Shown here piece by piece: positions 1 to 9,495 of a stretch of DNA of 41,045 nucleotides. The position numbers were made by a program, and so were the translations under genes. The notes beneath the pieces are model-generated. The model ran no database searches. It was given only the letters and a program-made list of their open reading frames with translations, and had not been told where the DNA came from. The stretch comes from PALSA-1355 sp035496575 (GTDB lineage: Bacteria; Planctomycetota; Planctomycetia; Pirellulales; PALSA-1355). Location: the NCBI GenBank assembly GCA_035496575.1, contig DATJEN010000331.1:1-41045 (forward strand), read 5' to 3'. Positions within the stretch are counted from its first letter, which is position 1. Every line of letters starts with the position of its first letter.

Positions 1-163
1 AGCACAGTTCGACCACTCCCAAGTTCGAAGCGAAGTGGGCCGTGCGGTTCGAGACCAGGTTGCACAACACCTCGCGCATCTCCGTAGCCAGCTCTTCGAG
101 CTCGCCGTTGGACAGGCCGGCCAGGTCGCGCGGAGATTCGATCTTCGAGAGTAGCTTGTCCAT
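1..163 (-). CDS. dxs: 1-deoxy-D-xylulose-5-phosphate synthase, N-terminal fragment (cut by window edge)
   Basis: Only the first 54 codons lie in the window; the gene runs off the left edge. The translation starts MDKLLSKIESPRDLAGLS and continues through a segment with SNRTAHFASNLGVVEL, which is the characteristic DXS amino terminus. The enzyme condenses pyruvate and glyceraldehyde 3-phosphate, using thiamine diphosphate, as the first step of the MEP isoprenoid pathway. The ATG at 161-163 follows directly on the TAA of ispA with no spacer, so the two are almost certainly translated from one message. The order xseB-ispA-dxs is the same as in E. coli. Confidence 0.93.
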   Translation of the reverse strand, partial: MDKLLSKIESPRDLAGLSNGELEELATEMREVLCNLVSNRTAHFASNLGVVELC

Positions 164-1060
164 TTAATGGTCCCTTTCCAGGACATATTGTGCCAGGGCT
201 TCCAATCCATTGGCATGGGGGGCAAGCGGACGAAGGGCCGCGCGAGCATCCGCCACGAGGTCGGCTGCGCGACGGGCGCTTTCGTCGATGCCCAGCAAGC
301 CCGGGAACGTGAGCTTGCCGCGATGATTGTCCTTTCCGGCGCGTTTGCCCATCGCGTCGGTATTGCCGCGGACGTCGAGCAAATCGTCGGTGATTTGGAA
401 AGCCAGTCCGAGCGCGCGGCCGAATTGGCGCAAGGCAGCCAGGCGCGCTTGATCGGCGCCAGCCGTCACGGCGCCGAGCTCGAGCGCGGCCAGGAACAGC
501 GCGCCCGTTTTGCGGCGATGAATGGCTTCCAGCGATTCGACGCCACTTTCGGAAAACTGTTCGGCCAAATCGTCGGCTTGTCCGCCCACGAGCTGTGTCG
601 CGCCTGCTGCCTGCGCGAGCACCGCGCAGCATTGAGCGGCTAGCGCGCCGGGATGCACGTCGCGCGCGAGAACTTCGAAGGCCAAGGTCAACAGCGCGTC
701 GCCCACCAGGATCGCGGTCGCTTCATCGAACGCGCGGTGGCAAGTCGGGCGGCCGCGCCGCAAATCGTCGTCATCCATGGCCGGCAGATCATCGTGCACC
801 AGCGAGTAGGCGTGGACCATCTCGACCGCGCACGCGGCGGGCAGGGTGGAGCTCGTCGCGCCACCGCAGGCCTCGGCCGCCAACAAAACCAACAGCGGCC
901 GAAGTCGCTTGCCGGGCGCGAGCAGGCTGTAGCGAATCGCTTCGCGCAAGCGATCGGGACAGCCGGGGCCCAGCTCCGTATAGCGTGAAAGCGCGTCGTC
1001 CACGCGAGCGCGTGCTTCTTGGCTGTAGTACTCGAGCGAGAAGGTAGTCGATTCGAGCAT
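164..1060 (-). CDS. ispA: Polyprenyl (farnesyl/geranylgeranyl) diphosphate synthase
   Basis: A trans-isoprenyl diphosphate synthase of about 298 residues, the normal family length. The first aspartate-rich motif is seen as VHDDLPAMDDDD (about residues 88-99) and the second as FQITDDLLD near three quarters of the length; both bind the Mg-diphosphate. GKRLRP near residue 50 is the conserved substrate-binding stretch. It elongates allylic diphosphates with IPP, downstream of Dxs. I chose the ATG at 1060; the frame stays open to a TTG at 1099, but those residues have no family look. It lies between xseB and dxs in one operon. Chain length cannot be read with certainty; farnesyl is the default for this position beside xseB and dxs. 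Confidence 0.93.
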   Translation of the reverse strand: MLESTTFSLEYYSQEARARVDDALSRYTELGPGCPDRLREAIRYSLLAPGKRLRPLLVLLAAEACGGATSSTLPAACAVEMVHAYSLVHDDLPAMDDDDLRRGRPTCHRAFDEATAILVGDALLTLAFEVLARDVHPGALAAQCCAVLAQAAGATQLVGGQADDLAEQFSESGVESLEAIHRRKTGALFLAALELGAVTAGADQARLAALRQFGRALGLAFQITDDLLDVRGNTDAMGKRAGKDNHRGKLTFPGLLGIDESARRAADLVADARAALRPLAPHANGLEALAQYVLERDH

Positions 1061-1126
1061 GAACGGCATCGCGGCGGCGAGAGTTGACAAGAGGCGCAAG
1101 CGCCGGGGTACGCCATCTTTTTTATT

Positions 1127-1501
1127 CTAAAAGAGGCGTGGCGCGCCGTCCATGTCGTCCGAGGGCGGATCGTCGCGCGAATTGTCGCGAGTTCGTCGCC
1201 GGGAACGTGCCTGCGCCTTTTCTTCGATCGAAAGCGCCTCATCGTCAAACGGCTCACAGTGAGCACGTCCCGCGACATCCACACGGTTTAACACGTCGAT
1301 GCGGCGTTCGACCTCGGCCAATTGCTGATAGCATTGCTTGAGCAAGCGCACGCCCTGCTCATATCGGGCAAGGCCCTCGGCCAGCGGGATTTTGCCTTCT
1401 TCCAGCTCGTGCACGATCCGCTCGAGCTGCGCGAGCGCCTCTTCGAAACCGGCGGAGGCGGGTTGCGGATCGCGGTCGGGCGTGTTTGGCATCTCGCTCA
1501 T
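1127..1501 (-). CDS. xseB: Exodeoxyribonuclease VII small subunit
   Basis: A 124-residue protein whose first 75 residues match the XseB family: FEEALAQLERIVHELEEGKIPLAEGLARYEQG, split as a helix-turn-helix hairpin with the conserved L..RYEEG-type end. The tail from about residue 80 is charged, Arg- and Asp-rich, and longer than in E. coli XseB (80 residues), probably disordered. It binds the large subunit to form the ATP-independent exonuclease that trims single-stranded DNA ends. It starts 4 bases after the xseA stop codon, so the subunits are translated together. Confidence 0.93.
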   Translation of the reverse strand: MSEMPNTPDRDPQPASAGFEEALAQLERIVHELEEGKIPLAEGLARYEQGVRLLKQCYQQLAEVERRIDVLNRVDVAGRAHCEPFDDEALSIEEKAQARSRRRTRDNSRDDPPSDDMDGAPRLF

Positions 1502-1505
1502 GTGT

Positions 1506-2783
1506 TCAATCAGCTACCGGGGCGCAACGGTCGGATGGCGAACCGGTCGACTCGCTTGATTCTATCCGGCTGGTGATCTCGCCATCGGCCACTCGGGTTC
1601 GGATACGCTCGCCCGTCACAGCCTGCGTCACGCTGCCCACGATCTGGCCATCGGATTCTCGACTGGTCACGCTATACCCGCGCGCCAAAACCGACACGGG
1701 ACTGAGCGACTCGAGGCGATGTGCAGTGTGCCTGACAAGCTCCATCGCCGCAAGCTTCCGCCGCTCGATCGCGCGCCGCGCTCGCAGGCTGCATTCGTCC
1801 AATCGTTGGGCGAGCACTTGCGTGCGCTCAAGCGGCTTGCGAAACACGCGCCGGCAAGCCAGCGCATCCACGCGCGCGCGAGCTGCCGCCACCCGGTTCG
1901 CAAGCGCGCGACACAATCGATCGCGATACACATCCACGAGTGCACTGACCTCTTCGATGGCCGGCGCGATGCGCTCGGCTGCCTCACTAGGCGTGAGCGC
2001 GCGCACATCCGCGACCAGGTCGGCAAGCGTGACATCGATTTCATGACCGACGGCGGAGACCACTGGCAAGCGCGAAGCGTGAATGGCGCGCACCACCACT
2101 TCTTCGTTGAAGCACCACAGATCTTCGAGACTGCCGCCGCCTCGGCCCACCACGATCAGGTCAAGGGGATCAGTGATGCGGTTGGCGAGCTCAATACCGG
2201 CGGCGATCTCACGTGCGGCGCCGTCGCCTTGCACGCGGACCGGCACGATCAAGACGTGCACGCCTCGCCAGCGGCGACGCAGGACTTCCAAGAAATCTCG
2301 CACGGCAGCGCCGGTGGGGCTCGTCACGAACGCGACGCGGCGCGGAAAGCGCGGCAAGGGCCGCTTGCGCTCGGGCGCGAATAACCCTTCGGCCGCCAGT
2401 TTCTCGCGCAACTTTCGCAGCGCGAGCTCGAGAGCTCCCACGCCTTTGGGTTCGATTTGTCGAATGACAAGCTGGTAACTGCCGCGCGGCGGATAAACGT
2501 CCAGGCTTCCTTGACAGATCACTTCCAGCCCGTCTTCCAGCTCGAAGCGGACGCGCGAGGCGGCCGTGCGCCACATGACGGCTCGCACCTGAGCCCGCTC
2601 GTCCTTAAGAGTCAAATAGCAATGACCGGATTGAGGGCGCGAAAAGTTCGAGATTTCTCCGCTGACCCACACCAGTGGAAACTGCGTTTCCAGGGCGCCC
2701 TTGATGCGGTCGGTCAATTCACCGACCGACATGACCCGCTCGGCCAGATCGTTGGGCTCGATATAGAGGTCATCAGTCGACAT
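1506..2783 (-). CDS. xseA: Exodeoxyribonuclease VII large subunit
   Basis: About 425 residues. The N-terminal OB fold (residues 15-110, with LVWVSGEISNFSRPQSGHCYLTLKD-type sequence in two parts) is followed by the catalytic domain (ALELALRKLREKLAAEGLF, VTSPTGAAVRDF, GRGGGSLEDLWCFNEE) and a long coiled-coil arm. The GGGSxEDLWxFNxE motif is diagnostic. It degrades single-stranded DNA to oligonucleotides in complex with XseB encoded directly downstream. I chose the ATG at 2783 (MSTDDLYIEP); the frame is open a little further, to 2807. A copy of the CAGGGCAGGGG repeat sits just upstream of the start. Confidence 0.94.
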   Translation of the reverse strand: MSTDDLYIEPNDLAERVMSVGELTDRIKGALETQFPLVWVSGEISNFSRPQSGHCYLTLKDERAQVRAVMWRTAASRVRFELEDGLEVICQGSLDVYPPRGSYQLVIRQIEPKGVGALELALRKLREKLAAEGLFAPERKRPLPRFPRRVAFVTSPTGAAVRDFLEVLRRRWRGVHVLIVPVRVQGDGAAREIAAGIELANRITDPLDLIVVGRGGGSLEDLWCFNEEVVVRAIHASRLPVVSAVGHEIDVTLADLVADVRALTPSEAAERIAPAIEEVSALVDVYRDRLCRALANRVAAARARVDALACRRVFRKPLERTQVLAQRLDECSLRARRAIERRKLAAMELVRHTAHRLESLSPVSVLARGYSVTSRESDGQIVGSVTQAVTGERIRTRVADGEITSRIESSESTGSPSDRCAPVAD

Positions 2784-2792
2784 CAATCGGAG

Positions 2793-2803
2793 CAGGGCAG
2801 GGG
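2793..2803 (+). repeat. CAGGGCAGGGG repeat (contains KOPS-like GGGCAGGG)
   Basis: One of seven exact copies of this 11-mer; it lies just upstream of the xseA start. Confidence 0.8.
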
Positions 2804-2845
2804 ACAATAAGTGCGAGAAGCCTGTGCCGCTCAGCGTATCACAGC

Positions 2846-3652
2846 CTATGCCGCTGAACCATGATGCGCGGCAAGCGGTGTCAGACGGGGTTCAGGCACC
2901 GCTAGCAGCGGCCCGCCATGGTCGAGTGTCCCGGCCGGCTGGCGTCGTGCGCAGACCTCGTCGATTTTGGGCGTGCCCGCCTGGGCCCAGGCTTCCGCTT
3001 CGCAAGTCAGCCGGTTCAGCAGTTGCTCAACCTGCACTCGATAGTGCTCGATTCCCGCACGATCGAGATCGGGTGGGATCACCAAGGGTGGGCTGACGAC
3101 GCCGCGCGCGTGCGAGTGAGGCTTGGGCACGGCAAAGCGGTCCCAGGTGGGCATGCGCCAGGGACGGTCATATCCGAACCCCATGGCCACGATCGGCAAT
3201 CCCAGTTTTGACGACAAGTAGATCGGACCTTGCGCGAGCACGCGGCGCGGCCCGCGCGGACCATCGGGCGTGATCGCCAGGTGCATGTCCTGGCTTTTTC
3301 GCAGCAGTTCTCGCAGGGCCGCGGTCCCGCCGCCAAAGGTTGAACCACGCACGAATTCAAAACCCAGATGCCGCGCAAGCTCCGTCAGGATATCGGCATC
3401 TCGGTGCCGGCTGAGGAGCATGGCAAGATTGCAGTGGCCGCGCAGATAGAGCGGGAACAAGATGTTCTCGTGCCAGAAGATAAAGATCTTTTGGCCCTGG
3501 CACCGCGTATCCACCGGATCGACGGTGGGATCGTAGAACGCCCCCTTGTAGTCGATGGTGCTCATCCAGGCGCGAATGGCGCTGGCACCGAGCAATCCGC
3601 CCATCTTGATCGCGAGGTTGTGAAGTCGTCGTGAGCGAGGCTTCCGTGCCAT
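2846..3652 (-). CDS. Lysophospholipid acyltransferase family protein (DUF374)
   Basis: A 268-residue protein of the DUF374 branch of LPLAT acyltransferases. Seen: an N-terminal hydrophobic segment, FWHENILFPLYL (about 74-85; the usual HxxxxD box is replaced, as is normal in DUF374), and AITPDGPRGPRR (about 124-135), the family hallmark. Relatives are thought to transfer acyl chains in membrane lipid or lipid A-like synthesis at the cytoplasmic membrane; the real substrate is unknown. It lies upstream of xseA on the same strand with a gap of about 60 bases. The last 50 residues are Pro- and Ala-rich and not conserved. Confidence 0.85.
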   Translation of the reverse strand: MARKPRSRRLHNLAIKMGGLLGASAIRAWMSTIDYKGAFYDPTVDPVDTRCQGQKIFIFWHENILFPLYLRGHCNLAMLLSRHRDADILTELARHLGFEFVRGSTFGGGTAALRELLRKSQDMHLAITPDGPRGPRRVLAQGPIYLSSKLGLPIVAMGFGYDRPWRMPTWDRFAVPKPHSHARGVVSPPLVIPPDLDRAGIEHYRVQVEQLLNRLTCEAEAWAQAGTPKIDEVCARRQPAGTLDHGGPLLAVPEPRLTPLAAHHGSAA

Positions 3653-3699
3653 TTTCGAAAATCCGCTTTGAGGTGGTGCCTAGATGTGAATCTCGCGTT

Positions 3700-4578
3700 T
3701 CATGGCCACTCGCCCGAAAACACTTCGGTGGCAGGCCCTGTCATGTACACGTGCTGGTCGTCGGCCCATTCGAGATCGAGGTCACCGCCGGGCAGGTGCG
3801 CCAAAACCTTGCGGCCGGTTCGGCCCGTCAGGCTACCAGCCACGCACACGGCCGAGGCTCCAGTTCCGCATGCCAGCGTGATACCGCTGCCGCGTTCCCA
3901 GGTGCGCATGGTGACCTCGCCAGGGCCATCGACCTGGACGAAATGGACATTGATGCGGTGTGGAAAAACAGCGTGCCGTTCGAGGCGTGGACCAACGCGC
4001 TCCAGCGGCACCTGTTGCACGCTTCGGCAGAACAACACGACGTGCGGATTGCCCATCGCAACGCAAGTCATGCGAGGGTCGAGGCCGGCCCGCTCGATCC
4101 AGTTTTCGTGGTCCGAGAGCTCGATAAACGGGGCCAGCGGCAGATCCACGACTTGCGTGCGGCTCTCGCCAGGCAAATCGACGGGAATCTTAGCCGGCTC
4201 GAGGGCCGGTGGCCCCATGTCGACTCGCACGCGGACCGCTCGACCGTTTTCGACTTCGACGTGGAGCGCGAGGACGCCGGCTCCGGTCTCGATGTTCAAC
4301 AAGCGTTCTCGCGCGATCCCATGGTCGTAGACATATTTCGCGACGCAGCGGATGCCGTTGCCACACATCTCCGACTCGGACCCATCAGCATTGAACATGC
4401 GCATCCGAGCGTGCGCTTTGTCGGAAGGGCAAATCAAGATCAGCCCATCGCCCCCCACGCCGAAATGCCGGTCGGCGATGCGTCGAGCCAGTTTGGGTGG
4501 ATCGTCGGGGCAGGGCTGCGCCAAACAATCAACGTAGACATAGTCGTTTCCAATGCCCTGCATTTTGGTGAATCGCAT
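3700..4578 (-). CDS. dapF: Diaminopimelate epimerase
   Basis: About 292 residues. Both catalytic cysteines are in place: Cys72 in MCGNGIRC and Cys237 in LACGTGASA, and the N-terminal FTKMQGIGNDYVYVD segment is typical. It interconverts LL- and meso-diaminopimelate for lysine and peptidoglycan synthesis in the cytoplasm. The ATG at 4578 has an AGG about 9 bases upstream and gives the usual start MRFTKMQGIGND; an ATG at 4602 is also in frame. The gene is followed by the DUF374 gene after about 47 bases. Presence of DapF agrees with the view that planctomycetes make peptidoglycan. Confidence 0.95.
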   Translation of the reverse strand: MRFTKMQGIGNDYVYVDCLAQPCPDDPPKLARRIADRHFGVGGDGLILICPSDKAHARMRMFNADGSESEMCGNGIRCVAKYVYDHGIARERLLNIETGAGVLALHVEVENGRAVRVRVDMGPPALEPAKIPVDLPGESRTQVVDLPLAPFIELSDHENWIERAGLDPRMTCVAMGNPHVVLFCRSVQQVPLERVGPRLERHAVFPHRINVHFVQVDGPGEVTMRTWERGSGITLACGTGASAVCVAGSLTGRTGRKVLAHLPGGDLDLEWADDQHVYMTGPATEVFSGEWP

Positions 4579-4736
4579 CGAACGACCTGACTCGCGAGCC
4601 ATGAGCCTTGGATTGGAAATAATCGCCGTTGCCGGCTCATTTTAGGTGGGGTGCCCAGTGGCGGCAAACCCCGTTGACTAGCTGGTTAGACCGCTTAAGG
4701 CCGGCTGTGGTTCGTTCTCGCGCGCGTTTTTGACGG

Positions 4737-7700
4737 CTATCGCGTAACGCCAATCGATTTCAAAAAGCCACCATTGTTTTCCCGGTCGACTTGCAACTGC
4801 TGCAGCGCGCCGCGGGCGCCCGGGAAGGCCTCGGCGCGTGCGATGGGATTGTCGAGCGTGCCCGTGACGTTGATGAGCATGATTTGCTGGCTCGCTTCGC
4901 GCAGCATGCCGCTCAGGATCGGCAGGTCGGGTCGCCCGACCGTGGTATGCAATTGCATGTTGATGGGGTTCGTCTGACCATCGAGCGTCAGCTCACCGTG
5001 GCCGGACAGGTTGACCGCGTCTCCGCTGAGCTGAATTTCGTTGAGCGTGAGATGTTCGCCCTGCAAGTTGAAGGCGATGTCACTTTCGGTGAAACCGGTG
5101 GTGTCCGGCGTCTTGGCCCGCGCGATCTTGAGCAGCGAGACCATGACGGGCAGCTCGTACACGTTGGCGTCGCTCAAGTGGATGGTGCCGGAGCCCTCCA
5201 GGTTGCGCGGGCCACCGTTGCCTTGCAATTTGACGCGCGCCAGGATCTTGCCCTTGAGCTTCTGGTGGCTGGTGAGGTTTTCGGCGGCGAACTGGCCGAG
5301 GTCGGCCTGAGCTAGCGTGCCGATCAACTGGTAATGGGGCAGGGGGCCGAGCTTCACGTGACAATCGCCGCTGAGCACGCCGCCCAGTAGATTCGCCGTG
5401 ACGTGGCGGGCGGGCTGACCCGCTTGGGCCGTGGTCGCTCCCCAGTCTCCCAGCACGACGTTTTGGTTATCAAACCACAGCGGACCCTTGATGTGCGTGA
5501 ACTGAAAATTCTTATACATCAAACTGTCGAGATCAAGCTCGCCTCGGCTGGAGTAGCGTGGGCCGTCGGCCACTCCCGTCAAGCGCACTCGGCCGAACAG
5601 ATTTTCGAACCTCGGCCCGGCCTGGATCGTGTTCTGATACAGCAACAGGCTGACGTCCCAGCCGGTGTGTAGCGGCGCGTTCGGGTTCTGCTTGGCGAAC
5701 TCGACTGCCCCGCGCACGTCGATGGCGCCCGTGGGCTTGAGTTCGAGAACGGCGCGCTTGAGCGCTTCGGGCAAAGCCGCTTCCAGCTCGTGGTCCTCAC
5801 CTTGCAAGCGCAGCCGGTCGACGTGCAAGTCGGACAGGCGCAATCGCCAGCCGCCCTCGGGCGAAAGATCGCAGGAGCCCTGCGCGTGCATCTTCGTGCT
5901 GCCGTGGACGAGCTGGAGGTTCTCAAGCTCGGCGTGACCTTCGCGGTAGTAGATCGATCCGCCGCGCAGCCGCATGCGATACGGAAAGGCGACGGGTTCG
6001 ATCGAGGTGCCGATGGACGTGGAATCGTCTCGCGGAAACGCGCGTAGCGCCACGCCGATCCGTTTGTTGGTCGACTCATAGCGCACGTCAGCAGTCAGAT
6101 CGAGCTTTCCATGCGGTTGAATCGCATACCACACCTGCCGTTGATTGGGCGAAAGAGCGTCGCGCAGTTCTTCGTGCAGCGGGAAGTTTTTGGCCACGAT
6201 CGCAAGCGACAAGACTTCTGCGTCGGCTGAAGTCGTCAGGCGGCCGGAGATACTGACGACGCCCGTGCCGTTGGTGCCCACGATGTCCCGGTTTGGCGCC
6301 GTGGTCCATTGTCCGTCCTTCAGATGGAGAACGCCTTCGAGGTTCGAGAGCGATACGGGAAATTTGTCGTAGTTGATCGAGCAGCGGGCCAGCGTTATCT
6401 CCGCGAACTGGTGCATCTCGCGGCGGCTCGGGTCGTCGCGCCAAAGTTGGCAGACCAGCCTGAAGCTGCCGCGCGGATTCAAGGAGCGAAGTGTTTCGCG
6501 CGCTTTTGGCTTGAGCAAAGCACTAAACAGCTTCTCGTCGAACTGGACCTTTTCGCTGCGAATCTGGATTTGGCCGGTGTATTGTGGCCCCGGATTGAGG
6601 AACCGGCCCTGGAACGTGATGGGGGCGGTCGCGTGGTGCGGCACACGCCCGGCGGTGCGCACTTCCGACGGATCAAGACGCGCATCGCTATAGGCCGTGA
6701 GCGCCACATCGAGCACGCGGTCTTGCAGCCTTATCTTGCCGTTCGCGCCTTCGAGCCGATAGGGGAACTTGAAAAAGCTGAACGATACGTTGTCGAGGCA
6801 AGTCACCTCCAGAGTCGGTTTCAGCCGCTCGCCGTCGTATTCGAGCGTGCAATCCAGATTCACTTCGCCTTCCGGGTCGTAATCTTGCCAATAGTTCGAC
6901 CATGGCTTGGGCAAAGTGCTGGCCCACTTGTTGTCCAGCCGCACCTGTCGGGCACTCGCGCGCAGCACGAACGGACTGCGTGCCTGATAACCGCGGCGGG
7001 TGAACTCGCTGATCTGCCAGGTGGTCGCGCCGTGCCGGGCCGTCAGGTTTTGAATTCGCAGAGCCTCGTTGTCGCAATGCAATTCAGCCTGCAGATCCGT
7101 GACGGGGTAGGGGAGCAAAGGGTCTTGCAATTGCCCATGAGCGACGCGGCCGTTTACCTCGAATTGCGGCACCTGGCCGGGGCCCTCGCAGGTCGCCCGG
7201 AAGCTGCCGGCGGCGGATACGCGCAAACCACCCAGCGCATCCAATTGGGCCGCGATTTGCTCGGGTAGTGCGTCGCGCAGCTCCGGCGAGATTTCTAATC
7301 CCTCGATCGTGCCCGCGGCTTTCCATCGCTGCGTGCCGGGGTTGAGAGTGCCGTTGAACTCCAATCGCTGCAGTTGATCGCCGACCAGGTAGCCTTGCAC
7401 GTCCACGGCCAGAGGCTCGCCGCTGGCGGCGGGTCTGGTTGTGAGGTGCACGTCGCGAAACGTGAACGTGCTCGATGGGTTCTTGAGCGGATCGAACACC
7501 ACGATGCTGCCCGACTCGATTGTGGTTGGTGGCAGCGGCCGTTCGCACTTGGGCAGCGGAAACAATCGCGCAAGACTGAAGTTGCCATCGGGCCGCCGCG
7601 TGGCGCGCAACACCGGCCGCACCAGGCGCACCGAGCTGATCACCGGCTCGCCCGAAAGAAGCTCCTGCACACTGGTGCGACAGCACAACAGCAGTTCGTC

Positions 7701-8078
7701 GACATACGCGATCTCGGGCTGCGGGCCGGGGGCCCCCGGTTCGGAGATCGACAGCCCATGCACTTCGATGCCTTCGGTGGTCAAATGCGCTGATCGAATG
7801 CTGACGACCAGGTGCGGGATGCGCTCGGAAATGCGGGCGGCCACGCGCGTGCGGACTTCTTCTTCAACGCGGCCAAATATCTGGCGGTAGTAGTAGGGCG
7901 CCGAGACAACGGCGGCTATGAGCGCAACGGCAGCGCCGCACTTGAAGAAGAACCAACAGAAGTTTGTCGTGCCCTTGATAATGCTTGCCGATCCTTCAGC
8001 GGGCGCGAGGCCAATCCATTGGCCTCGAATGTTTTCAAGTGGCCTGGCCGACCTTGTCTTCGGCCGAGTTTTGCACAT
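4737..8078 (-). CDS. Very large AsmA-like / inner membrane-anchored protein
   Basis: About 1113 residues. One transmembrane segment near the N terminus (after NFCWFFFKCG) is followed by a long extracytoplasmic part rich in beta strand and repeats of the type 'GSGTIHLSDANVYELPVM..' and 'GHGELTLDGQTNPINMQL', the layout of AsmA/TamB/YhdP-like proteins. Such proteins bridge the inner and outer membranes and are thought to carry lipids. The frame is open to 8258, but the extra residues are shadow-like (many Cys and Arg) and overlap the next gene. The ATG at 8078 is the first sensible start and overlaps the GT39 gene's end by 44 bases. Family assignment is from overall pattern, not from one catalytic motif. 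Confidence 0.75.
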   Translation of the reverse strand: MCKTRPKTRSARPLENIRGQWIGLAPAEGSASIIKGTTNFCWFFFKCGAAVALIAAVVSAPYYYRQIFGRVEEEVRTRVAARISERIPHLVVSIRSAHLTTEGIEVHGLSISEPGAPGPQPEIAYVDELLLCCRTSVQELLSGEPVISSVRLVRPVLRATRRPDGNFSLARLFPLPKCERPLPPTTIESGSIVVFDPLKNPSSTFTFRDVHLTTRPAASGEPLAVDVQGYLVGDQLQRLEFNGTLNPGTQRWKAAGTIEGLEISPELRDALPEQIAAQLDALGGLRVSAAGSFRATCEGPGQVPQFEVNGRVAHGQLQDPLLPYPVTDLQAELHCDNEALRIQNLTARHGATTWQISEFTRRGYQARSPFVLRASARQVRLDNKWASTLPKPWSNYWQDYDPEGEVNLDCTLEYDGERLKPTLEVTCLDNVSFSFFKFPYRLEGANGKIRLQDRVLDVALTAYSDARLDPSEVRTAGRVPHHATAPITFQGRFLNPGPQYTGQIQIRSEKVQFDEKLFSALLKPKARETLRSLNPRGSFRLVCQLWRDDPSRREMHQFAEITLARCSINYDKFPVSLSNLEGVLHLKDGQWTTAPNRDIVGTNGTGVVSISGRLTTSADAEVLSLAIVAKNFPLHEELRDALSPNQRQVWYAIQPHGKLDLTADVRYESTNKRIGVALRAFPRDDSTSIGTSIEPVAFPYRMRLRGGSIYYREGHAELENLQLVHGSTKMHAQGSCDLSPEGGWRLRLSDLHVDRLRLQGEDHELEAALPEALKRAVLELKPTGAIDVRGAVEFAKQNPNAPLHTGWDVSLLLYQNTIQAGPRFENLFGRVRLTGVADGPRYSSRGELDLDSLMYKNFQFTHIKGPLWFDNQNVVLGDWGATTAQAGQPARHVTANLLGGVLSGDCHVKLGPLPHYQLIGTLAQADLGQFAAENLTSHQKLKGKILARVKLQGNGGPRNLEGSGTIHLSDANVYELPVMVSLLKIARAKTPDTTGFTESDIAFNLQGEHLTLNEIQLSGDAVNLSGHGELTLDGQTNPINMQLHTTVGRPDLPILSGMLREASQQIMLINVTGTLDNPIARAEAFPGARGALQQLQVDRENNGGFLKSIGVTR

Positions 8079-9315
8079 CCTGCGGCGCGCGCGCGAGCAC
8101 GCCGGCCGCCAACGGCATGAATGCGAGCACGGCAGGCTCGCGGTATCGGATCGATCCCACGAACACAATGTGCAGCAAGGTGAAGTACACGGCCGGCAAC
8201 CACGGCAAGACATACGGCCAGCCGCCGAGGCGGTAGCGCCAGGCGCCAACCAGCGCAAGCAGCAGGACGGGACCGTAACTGAGCAGCACCACCAGCCTCA
8301 ACGACTGGCTGCGGAAGGCCGGCTCGTTGGGCCACACGTTCCAGATGCGCACGAACTTGATCGCGGCCAATTTCAACACGCGCGCCGGGTGTTCGCGAGC
8401 CCACTCTTTTGCAGCCTCGTTGAAACTGCGGTTCAACTGGTATTCGAATTCCGTTGCACCCAATTCAGGATGCGCCGCGCGCTCGCGGACTTCGAATTCC
8501 GGCACAAAGCGCATGTTGCTGCCGCCATCCGCCTGTGGATTGAGTCCGTCGTATAAACTCGCGCCGGTTTGCAACGTCGTGGCTACGAAGTGCCCGCTCA
8601 CGTAGGCGTTGCGAATCCACCAGGGAGACATTCCAACGGCAAATGCCGCGAGCATCACGGTGCCGACGATCATGAGATGGCGGCGATCTTTGCTTGCGAG
8701 CCCCAGCAGCAAACCGAACGGCGTAAATAACAGCCAGCTTGGGCGAATGAGCGTGGCGATTGTACCGGACAGCCCGGCCGCGGCGGCGAGCGACAGCGAG
8801 CGATGGCGCTGACCGCCTCGCGAAGCCAGTCCCCATAGTGCTAACTGGATAAGCATGAACGGGCAAAACGGTGCCTCGGCCAGCACGAACGCGCCCATCG
8901 CGACCGCGCCCGGATAGAGCATGGCCAGCACGCCGGCGATGAGGCCCGCGCGCGCACCAAAGAGCCTGGTCGTCCACCAACCCAAAACCGCGACAGCCGC
9001 GCCGCCGAACAGCGCGCTTAGCGCGCGCGCCGCCATGACCGGCGCATCGGTGCCTAGCAATCGAAAAAGGCCGGCCAGCAGAAGCGGATAGCCGGGCGTG
9101 CGGAAGATGGTGCGCTCAGGCGAGAGATATTGATAGGGGTCGCCGCGCGCAACCGCTTGTCCGAGCACCCAATACGTGTCGCTATCGCCGAAATAAAAGT
9201 TCTCGCCGGGGGGCAACCGAGACTCCCACCATACCGCCGCGCCCAGGCGAATACAGATCGACGCGAGAACAATGACAATCCACGCCCACGCGGTCGACGT
9301 AAGTCGCGGCATCAT
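8035..9315 (-). CDS. GT39-type membrane glycosyltransferase (ArnT/PMT-like)
   Basis: About 426 residues with roughly 9-11 hydrophobic helices. After the first helix comes a loop with FGDSDTYWVLGQAVARGDPY and RTPGYPLLLAGLF, the first-loop pattern of GT39/PMT-C enzymes (acidic pair followed by a P-G-Y-P segment). These enzymes move a sugar from a polyprenyl-phosphate carrier to lipid or protein on the outer face of the membrane. The start is taken at the MM pair (9315); the frame is open to 9375. Its end overlaps the AsmA-like gene, so the two may be cotranscribed. The acceptor cannot be told from the sequence. Confidence 0.8.
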   Translation of the reverse strand: MMPRLTSTAWAWIVIVLASICIRLGAAVWWESRLPPGENFYFGDSDTYWVLGQAVARGDPYQYLSPERTIFRTPGYPLLLAGLFRLLGTDAPVMAARALSALFGGAAVAVLGWWTTRLFGARAGLIAGVLAMLYPGAVAMGAFVLAEAPFCPFMLIQLALWGLASRGGQRHRSLSLAAAAGLSGTIATLIRPSWLLFTPFGLLLGLASKDRRHLMIVGTVMLAAFAVGMSPWWIRNAYVSGHFVATTLQTGASLYDGLNPQADGGSNMRFVPEFEVRERAAHPELGATEFEYQLNRSFNEAAKEWAREHPARVLKLAAIKFVRIWNVWPNEPAFRSQSLRLVVLLSYGPVLLLALVGAWRYRLGGWPYVLPWLPAVYFTLLHIVFVGSIRYREPAVLAFMPLAAGVLARAPQDVQNSAEDKVGQAT

Positions 9316-9495
9316 CGGCGTGAATGAACTCCGGGCGGGGTACGAGGGGCGGGCCATGGTACGTACCGCTGGCAAGTAGGGTCAAGGCAGCTTGAAACAC
9401 CTCGGGCGGGCTGAAACTCTGCGGTTTGTATGGCGCACGCCTGCACCGCGCGCCGCAAATGCTCGAAATTGCCAAAGACGTGCAGCTTCCGTGCG

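Noticed and set aside
1486..2478. Long + strand frames opposite xseA and other minus-strand genes
   Set aside because: High-GC shadow frames antisense to well-identified genes, with no family resemblance.
8079..8258. N-terminal extension of the AsmA-like frame
   Set aside because: Cys- and Arg-rich shadow of the overlapping GT39 gene; the membrane anchor follows only after the ATG at 8078.
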